A stretch of 11,664 nucleotides of DNA from Mycobacterium sp. Its GTDB lineage: Bacteria; Actinomycetota; Actinomycetes; Mycobacteriales; Mycobacteriaceae. The stretch lies in assembly GCA_018500005.2 (NCBI GenBank), contig JAHBAP020000575.1, positions 1-11,664 on the forward strand, read 5' to 3'. Positions 7,956 through 11,664 of this stretch are shown piece by piece; position 1 is the stretch's first letter; each line of letters starts with the position of its first letter. A model generated the notes under the pieces. That model was not told the DNA's origin. It worked only from the letters and a program-made list of their open reading frames with translations, and did no database searches. The translations under genes and the position numbers were made by a program.

Positions 7956-7988
7956 TTGTCGTAGCCGACGGCTAACGTCCTCGACGTG
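7956..7988 (+). promoter_or_regulatory. Predicted DNA-damage-type (PafBC/RecA-NDp) promoter and leaderless start of radA
   Basis: TTGTCGTAG (7956-7964), exactly 8 nt, then TAACGT (7973-7978) fits the mycobacterial LexA-independent damage promoter TTGTCRGTG-N8-TANNNT. Seven of nine box positions match, and the spacing and -10 are right. Seven bases after the -10 comes the GTG at 7986, so the transcript could begin on the start codon. No SD sequence precedes that GTG, which agrees with leaderless translation. PafBC is the activator known for this motif class. Confidence 0.6.
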
Positions 7989-9440
7989 GTCAAGGCGCGT
8001 GCGCAGTATCGCTGCTCGGAATGTCGCCATGTGACGGCGAAGTGGTTAGGCCGCTGTCCCGAATGCGGCACCTGGGGCACCGTCGATGAGGTTGTGGCTC
8101 TGCCCACGGTCGGTGGCGCCACTCAGCGCGGAGTGACACCGCTGACGCCCGCAATGCCGATCACGTCGATAGACCCTGACCGGACGCGCCATCATCGGAC
8201 CGGGGTCAGCGAACTCGACCGGGTATTGGGCGGCGGCGTGGTCCCCGGTTCGGTGACACTGTTGGCCGGAGATCCCGGGGTCGGCAAGTCGACCCTGCTA
8301 CTCGAGGTTGCACACCGTTGGGCCCAGGGCGGCCGGCGCGCCCTCTACGTCTCCGGCGAGGAGTCCGCCGGCCAGATCCGCATGCGGGCCGAACGCACCG
8401 GGTGCGCCCACGACGAGGTCTACCTGGCCGCCGAATCCGACGTTCAGACGGTCCTTGGCCATATCGACGCGGTGAACCCCAGCCTGGTGATCGTGGACTC
8501 GGTTCAGACCATGACCGCCGGTGACGCCGATGGAGTGGTCGGCGGAGTCACCCAGGTGCGTGCGGTGACGACAGCCCTGACCGCTCTGGCCAAGTCGACA
8601 GGTGTGGCGATCGTTCTGGTCGGGCATGTCACCAAGGATGGGGCGATCGCGGGTCCCCGGTCGCTGGAGCATCTGGTGGACGTGGTCCTGCACTTCGAGG
8701 GTGATCGAAATACTCCGCTGCGGATGGTCCGCGGAGTGAAGAATAGATTCGGCGCCGCCGATGAAGTCGGCTGTTTTTTGATGCAGGACAAGGGAATCGA
8801 ATGCGTAGCCGATCCCTCCGGATTATTTCTCGACCAGCGTGACAACCCGGTGCCTGGGACCGCGGTCACTGTCACCCTGGACGGCAAACGTCCGCTGATC
8901 GGCGAGATCCAGGCGCTGCTCACCTCGCCGAACCACGAGCGAGCGCCGCGACGGATCGTGGTCAGCGGAATGGATCAGGCCCGGGTTTCGATGATCACCG
9001 CGGTATTGCACAAACGGGCCGGGGTTCCGATCAGCATGCTCGACATCTACCTGTCCACGGTCGGCGGGATGCGGCTCACCGACCCGTCCTGCGACCTGGC
9101 GGTGGCGGTGGCGATGGCCTCCGCAGTCGTGGGCCGGCCGCTGCCGTCCACGCTGGTGGTGTTCGGCGAGGTGGGGTTGGCCGGCGATCTTCGGCGGGTG
9201 ACCGGGATGGACCGCCGGATGGCAGAGGCCGCGCGTCTGGGATTCACCACTGCCGTAGTGCCGGCCGGATGCGGACCACCGCCCCCGGGGTTGCGCACCG
9301 TGGAGTCCGCCACCATCAATGACGCGTTGCGGACGGTGCTGTCGATCACGGCGAACCCGGCATCTTCCGTGTACCTGACCGAACGGGGCGAGAACGGCTG
9401 GGGACACAATCTGCGCGCAGTGGACGACGACGGGCTGTAG
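7986..9440 (+). CDS. radA: DNA repair protein RadA (Sms)
   Basis: RadA is a RecA-like ATPase that promotes branch migration during recombinational repair. The 484-aa protein has the expected order. A C4 zinc finger (Cys10, Cys13, Cys24, Cys27) comes first. Walker [10 protein letters not shown] follows at 95-103, Walker B LVIVD at 167-171, and the RadA signature KNRFG at 252-256. A degenerate Lon-protease-like domain follows, from about 295 to 440. Length agrees with M. tuberculosis RadA (about 480 aa). The last ~25 residues (after TANPASS) look unconserved. In M. smegmatis RadA binds and inhibits the c-di-AMP synthase DisA, whose gene normally follows radA; it is absent here. Its start is set by conservation of the zinc finger and by promoter spacing. 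Confidence 0.95.
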   Translation: MVKARAQYRCSECRHVTAKWLGRCPECGTWGTVDEVVALPTVGGATQRGVTPLTPAMPITSIDPDRTRHHRTGVSELDRVLGGGVVPGSVTLLAGDPGVGKSTLLLEVAHRWAQGGRRALYVSGEESAGQIRMRAERTGCAHDEVYLAAESDVQTVLGHIDAVNPSLVIVDSVQTMTAGDADGVVGGVTQVRAVTTALTALAKSTGVAIVLVGHVTKDGAIAGPRSLEHLVDVVLHFEGDRNTPLRMVRGVKNRFGAADEVGCFLMQDKGIECVADPSGLFLDQRDNPVPGTAVTVTLDGKRPLIGEIQALLTSPNHERAPRRIVVSGMDQARVSMITAVLHKRAGVPISMLDIYLSTVGGMRLTDPSCDLAVAVAMASAVVGRPLPSTLVVFGEVGLAGDLRRVTGMDRRMAEAARLGFTTAVVPAGCGPPPPGLRTVESATINDALRTVLSITANPASSVYLTERGENGWGHNLRAVDDDGL

Positions 9441-9463
9441 CGCGCGACGGAGTCTGGCCAGCA

Positions 9464-9483
9464 ACGGTTTTCGACGGTTTTCG
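9464..9483 (+). repeat. Perfect 10-bp tandem duplication in the radA-3' gap
   Basis: ACGGTTTTCG occurs twice back to back (9464-9473 and 9474-9483) in the 75-bp stretch between the convergent radA and Rv3587c-like genes. No terminator hairpin is evident there. The repeat lies where disA stands in related species and might be a rearrangement scar. Confidence 0.75.
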
Positions 9484-9515
9484 GGTAGAAGTTCCGGCAA
9501 CCGATCCGCAGAATG

Positions 9516-10316
9516 TCAGCCGGCGGGTGCGGGTCCCGGCGGCGGGCCAACCGGAGCAGGCGCCGGTTCGGCGGGCGCAGGCGCCGGTTCGGGCTCGGCA
9601 GGCGGGGCCGGCGGCGGGGCGTCGGACAACGTGAACGGGACCGCTGCCGAGCGAAGATTGCCGAGTTGTACGACCAGGTTGTAGGTGCCCGGGCCAATCG
9701 GCTCACGGGGCAGCGGACACTGCGGCGCCGACCCCATTCCCGTCCAAGTGACCTCGGTGGTGACCTGTTCACCCGGATTGAAGGTCTTCACCAGGGTCTC
9801 GTTCGAGGGTGCGCAGTCGAGGTTTGACCACAGCCGGTTGTTGTCCAGCGAGTAGACGTAGGCCGCCAGTACCGCCGCACCGACGTCACGCTTGCAGGCG
9901 ACCAGACCAATGTTGGTGACGACCATGGTGAACTTCGGTTGGTCACCGATCACGTACTGCGGGGCGTTGGTCACGCCCTTGATCGCGAGATTGGAATCAG
10001 GGCAGTCATCGCCGGCTTGCAACACCGGCGGCGGCGCAACTGCGGAAGTGGGCGTCGGGGTCGGCTCGGCTCCGGCCTCGGCCGGCGGTACGACGGGAGT
10101 CTTGTTCTCCGGCTGGGGCATCTGGGTGGTCTGCGACGCAGCGGTGTCCTTGACCGAGTCGGACCGTCCGAAGAGCGCGAAGACAATGCCGGCGACCAGG
10201 GCGATTGCCAGCAGTGCGATGCCGAGCGCCAATGCCCGACGCCGCCGGTAGACCTGGGCAGGGAGCGGGCCATGCGGTTCGAGATCCAGCACGATCCCAC
10301 CGTAAGCCGAGGTCAC
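9516..10316 (-). CDS. Membrane-anchored proline-rich extracytoplasmic protein (Rv3587c-like)
   Basis: This 266-aa protein of unknown function resembles Rv3587c. Residues 1-27 are cytoplasmic and end in a basic RRRR. One membrane helix lies at about 28-49. A Pro/Thr-rich linker (66-99) leads to a compact beta-rich domain at about 100-231 (FTMVVTNIGLVACKRDVGA, SNLDCAPSNETLVKTF, GPGTYNLVVQLGN). That domain has four cysteines (105, 141, 168, 200), enough for two disulfides outside the cell. The tail (233-266) is almost all Pro, Ala, Glu and Gly. The ORF runs upstream to 10451, but the GTG at 10316 (MTSAYGG) is preferred: it is the remembered start of the homologue and avoids overlapping canB. It lies 55 nt behind canB, probably in one transcript. 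A cell-wall role is a guess. Confidence 0.85.
   Translation of the reverse strand: MTSAYGGIVLDLEPHGPLPAQVYRRRRALALGIALLAIALVAGIVFALFGRSDSVKDTAASQTTQMPQPENKTPVVPPAEAGAEPTPTPTSAVAPPPVLQAGDDCPDSNLAIKGVTNAPQYVIGDQPKFTMVVTNIGLVACKRDVGAAVLAAYVYSLDNNRLWSNLDCAPSNETLVKTFNPGEQVTTEVTWTGMGSAPQCPLPREPIGPGTYNLVVQLGNLRSAAVPFTLSDAPPPAPPAEPEPAPAPAEPAPAPVGPPPGPAPAG
9556..9592 (-). repeat. In-frame 21-bp-period repeat coding the Pro-Ala-Glu tail
   Basis: The 16-nt string GCAGGCGCCGGTTCGG is present at 9556-9571 and 9577-9592 with a period of 21 nt. It encodes two successive (E)PAPAPA units in the C-terminal tail. In-frame expansion or contraction would alter only tail length. Confidence 0.7.
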
Positions 10317-10371
10317 CGCATGGCGTCCGATCCTGCTCGGCGTGTCGCCTTGTTTGCGGCGGCCCGGTCGC

Positions 10372-11001
10372 CTATTCGACGTCGGCTTGGCCGATGTCGC
10401 CGAGGTGTTCGCGCAATACGATGCGGCCGTCGGCGAGGCGGTAGGTGACACCGACGATGGCCAACTCGCCGATCTTGATCTGTTCTGCGATGGCCGTGGA
10501 CCGGGCCAGCATCTGAGTTCCGGTCTCTATGACGTGCCGGGTCTCGAACTCGTCCACCCGGGTCAACCCGTCCCGGCGGCCCAGCATGATCGACGGCGCC
10601 ACCCTCTCAACGACGTCGCGGACGTACCCGCCGGGGACGTCTCCCCCGTCCAGGGCCTGCAGGGTGGCCTTCACCGCGCCGCAACTGTCGTGGCCGAGTA
10701 CGACGATGAGCGGGACCTTGAGCACCGAGACTGCGTATTCGATGGATCCCAACACCGCCGAGTCGATGACGTGTCCGGCGGTGCGGACCACGAACATGTC
10801 GCCGAGGCCTTGATCGAAGATGATCTCGGCGGCCACGCGACTGTCCGCGCATCCGAACACCACAGCCGTCGGGCGCTGGGTTTCAGCGAGCCCGGCCCGG
10901 TGCTCGATGCTTTGGCTGGGATGCTCCGGGCAACCAGCGACGAATCGCTCGTTACCCTCCTTGAGTGCCATCCACGCTTGCGCTGGGCTGGTGTTCGCCA
11001 T
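10372..11001 (-). CDS. canB: Beta-class carbonic anhydrase
   Basis: This enzyme interconverts CO2 and bicarbonate in the cytosol. The 209-aa protein carries the beta-class zinc site: Cys51, His104 and Cys107 (CADSR at 51-55; GHDSCG at 103-108). The Asp53-Arg55 dyad is also present. Length and sequence resemble CanB (Rv3588c) of M. tuberculosis. The ORF is open far upstream (to 11265) across mutY, but the conserved start is the ATG at 11001 (MANTSPAQAW). The RBS is weak. It reads divergently from mutY, with only 34 bp between the starts, and is followed by the Rv3587c-like gene after 55 nt. No signal peptide or transporter domain is fused to it. Confidence 0.94.
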   Translation of the reverse strand: MANTSPAQAWMALKEGNERFVAGCPEHPSQSIEHRAGLAETQRPTAVVFGCADSRVAAEIIFDQGLGDMFVVRTAGHVIDSAVLGSIEYAVSVLKVPLIVVLGHDSCGAVKATLQALDGGDVPGGYVRDVVERVAPSIMLGRRDGLTRVDEFETRHVIETGTQMLARSTAIAEQIKIGELAIVGVTYRLADGRIVLREHLGDIGQADVE

Positions 11002-11007
11002 GGCCCG

Positions 11008-11030
11008 TATTCTGCCCTGCCGCAACGGAG
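11008..11030 (+). promoter_or_regulatory. Candidate mutY promoter -10 and RBS
   Basis: TATTCT (11008-11013) fits TANNNT and would start transcription near 11020. GGAG (11027-11030) then lies 5 nt before the ATG at 11036. The 34-bp gap to canB must also hold canB control signals; none is clear. Confidence 0.4.
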
Positions 11031-11035
11031 CGACG

Positions 11036-11664
11036 ATGAGTATCCCGGCCGAGGCCGTCGTGAGCTGGTACGAGCGGTACCGTCGGGATCTCCCGTGGCG
11101 GGGGCCCGGGGTGACGGCCTGGCAGATCCTGGTCAGCGAGTTCATGCTGCAGCAGACCCCGGTGGCCCGGGTCGCACCCATCTGGGTGGACTGGGTGCAG
11201 CGCTGGCCCACCCCGTCGGCAACCGCCGACGCCGGAGCCGCCGCGGTATTGCGGGCCTGGGGCAAGCTGGGCTATCCGCGGCGGGCCAAGAGACTGCACG
11301 AATGCGCTGCGGTGATCGCTGCCGAGCACGCAGACATGGTGCCCAATGACGTCGAAACGCTTCTGGGATTGCCCGGCGTCGGCGCCTACACGGCACGGGC
11401 GGTGGCCTGCTTCGCCTACGGCGCGCGGGTGCCCGTGGTGGACACCAATGTGCGGCGGGTGGTTGCCCGCGCGGTCCACGGTCTGGCCGATGCGGGCTCT
11501 CCCTCGACGGCCCGCGATCACGCCGACGTAGCGGCGTTGCTACCCGAAGGCGATGCGGCGCCGGTGTTTTCGGCAGGTCTGATGGAACTCGGTGCGACGA
11601 TCTGCACCGCCCGCTCGCCCAAGTGCGGGATCTGCCCGCTGACCGTTTGTGCCTGGCGGGAAGC
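11036..11664 (+). CDS. mutY: A/G-specific adenine DNA glycosylase MutY, 3'-truncated by window
   Basis: MutY removes adenine mispaired with 8-oxoguanine, preventing G:C to T:A mutations. The frame has no stop before the window end; 209 full codons are visible, covering the catalytic domain. Catalytic Glu35 (SEFMLQQTP), the helix-hairpin-helix LPGVGAYTA (112-120) and catalytic Asp136 (VVDTNVRR) are present. The iron-sulfur cysteines are Cys190, Cys197, Cys200 and Cys205, with spacing X6-X2-X4; the E. coli pattern is X6-X2-X5. The 8-oxoG-recognition domain lies beyond the window. In-frame ATG (11000) and GTG (10991) codons upstream exist but overlap canB. The ATG at 11036 has an RBS and is preferred. 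Confidence 0.93.
   Translation, partial: MSIPAEAVVSWYERYRRDLPWRGPGVTAWQILVSEFMLQQTPVARVAPIWVDWVQRWPTPSATADAGAAAVLRAWGKLGYPRRAKRLHECAAVIAAEHADMVPNDVETLLGLPGVGAYTARAVACFAYGARVPVVDTNVRRVVARAVHGLADAGSPSTARDHADVAALLPEGDAAPVFSAGLMELGATICTARSPKCGICPLTVCAWRE

Noticed and set aside
8774..8779. T6 homopolymer in radA, a possible frameshift site
   Set aside because: The frame runs intact through it (Gly-Cys-Phe-Leu) to the normal C-terminal domain, so there is no sign of slippage or a broken gene.
9441..9515. Possible disA remnant
   Set aside because: None of the three plus-frame translations contains DisA-like sequence, so no pseudogene is called.
10991..11035. Upstream in-frame starts of mutY (GTG 10991, ATG 11000)
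   Set aside because: They overlap the canB start and would place extra residues before a well-formed RBS and ATG at 11036.

Overview
The window is high-GC DNA from a mycobacterium, most likely a rapid-growing Mycobacterium/Mycolicibacterium. The best evidence is CarD at 6636-7124. It is 162 aa and keeps the residues known from Mycobacterium tuberculosis CarD. It sits in the order rlmB/tsnR - cysS - ispF - ispD - carD <> lpqE - radA - Rv3587c-like - canB <> mutY, which matches the Rv3579c-Rv3589 region as I remember it. Twelve protein genes are supported, and those at both window edges are cut. I see no tRNA, rRNA, CRISPR array, insertion sequence or prophage.

Layout. (1) 1-3070, plus strand: the C-terminal part of a metal-importer ABC ATPase, its ABC-3 family permease, a LamB/YcsF (PxpA) protein and an MBL-fold hydrolase. 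They are packed with overlaps of 8 and 1 nt and one 10-nt gap. (2) 3096-7124, minus strand: carD, ispD, ispF, cysS and rlmB, read in that order. They form a tight operon joining an RNA polymerase regulator, two MEP-pathway steps, a tRNA synthetase and an rRNA methyltransferase. (3) 7125-7389: a divergent control region with promoter-like elements on both strands, a dyad and a leader hairpin. (4) 7390-9440, plus strand: the lipoprotein gene lpqE and then radA. radA has its own promoter, which resembles the DNA-damage (PafBC/RecA-NDp) type and is spaced for a leaderless GTG start. (5) 9516-11001, minus strand: a beta-carbonic anhydrase and a membrane-anchored proline-rich protein. (6) 11036-end, plus strand: mutY, cut by the window edge.

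The most notable observation is an absence. In M. tuberculosis and M. smegmatis the c-di-AMP synthase gene disA directly follows radA. Here only 75 bp separate the radA stop from the convergent Rv3587c-like gene, and no disA remnant is readable. A perfect 10-bp tandem duplication lies in that gap. RadA is a known partner and inhibitor of DisA in M. smegmatis, so a radA locus without disA deserves a genome-wide check.

The rest is largely conserved core genome. Smaller points of interest are a probable leaderless start for pxpA, short dyads around carD and lpqE, a His-rich tail on the ABC ATPase, and non-canonical residues in PxpA, the MBL protein and the MutY iron-sulfur loop. I found no multi-gene defence or biosynthetic system.
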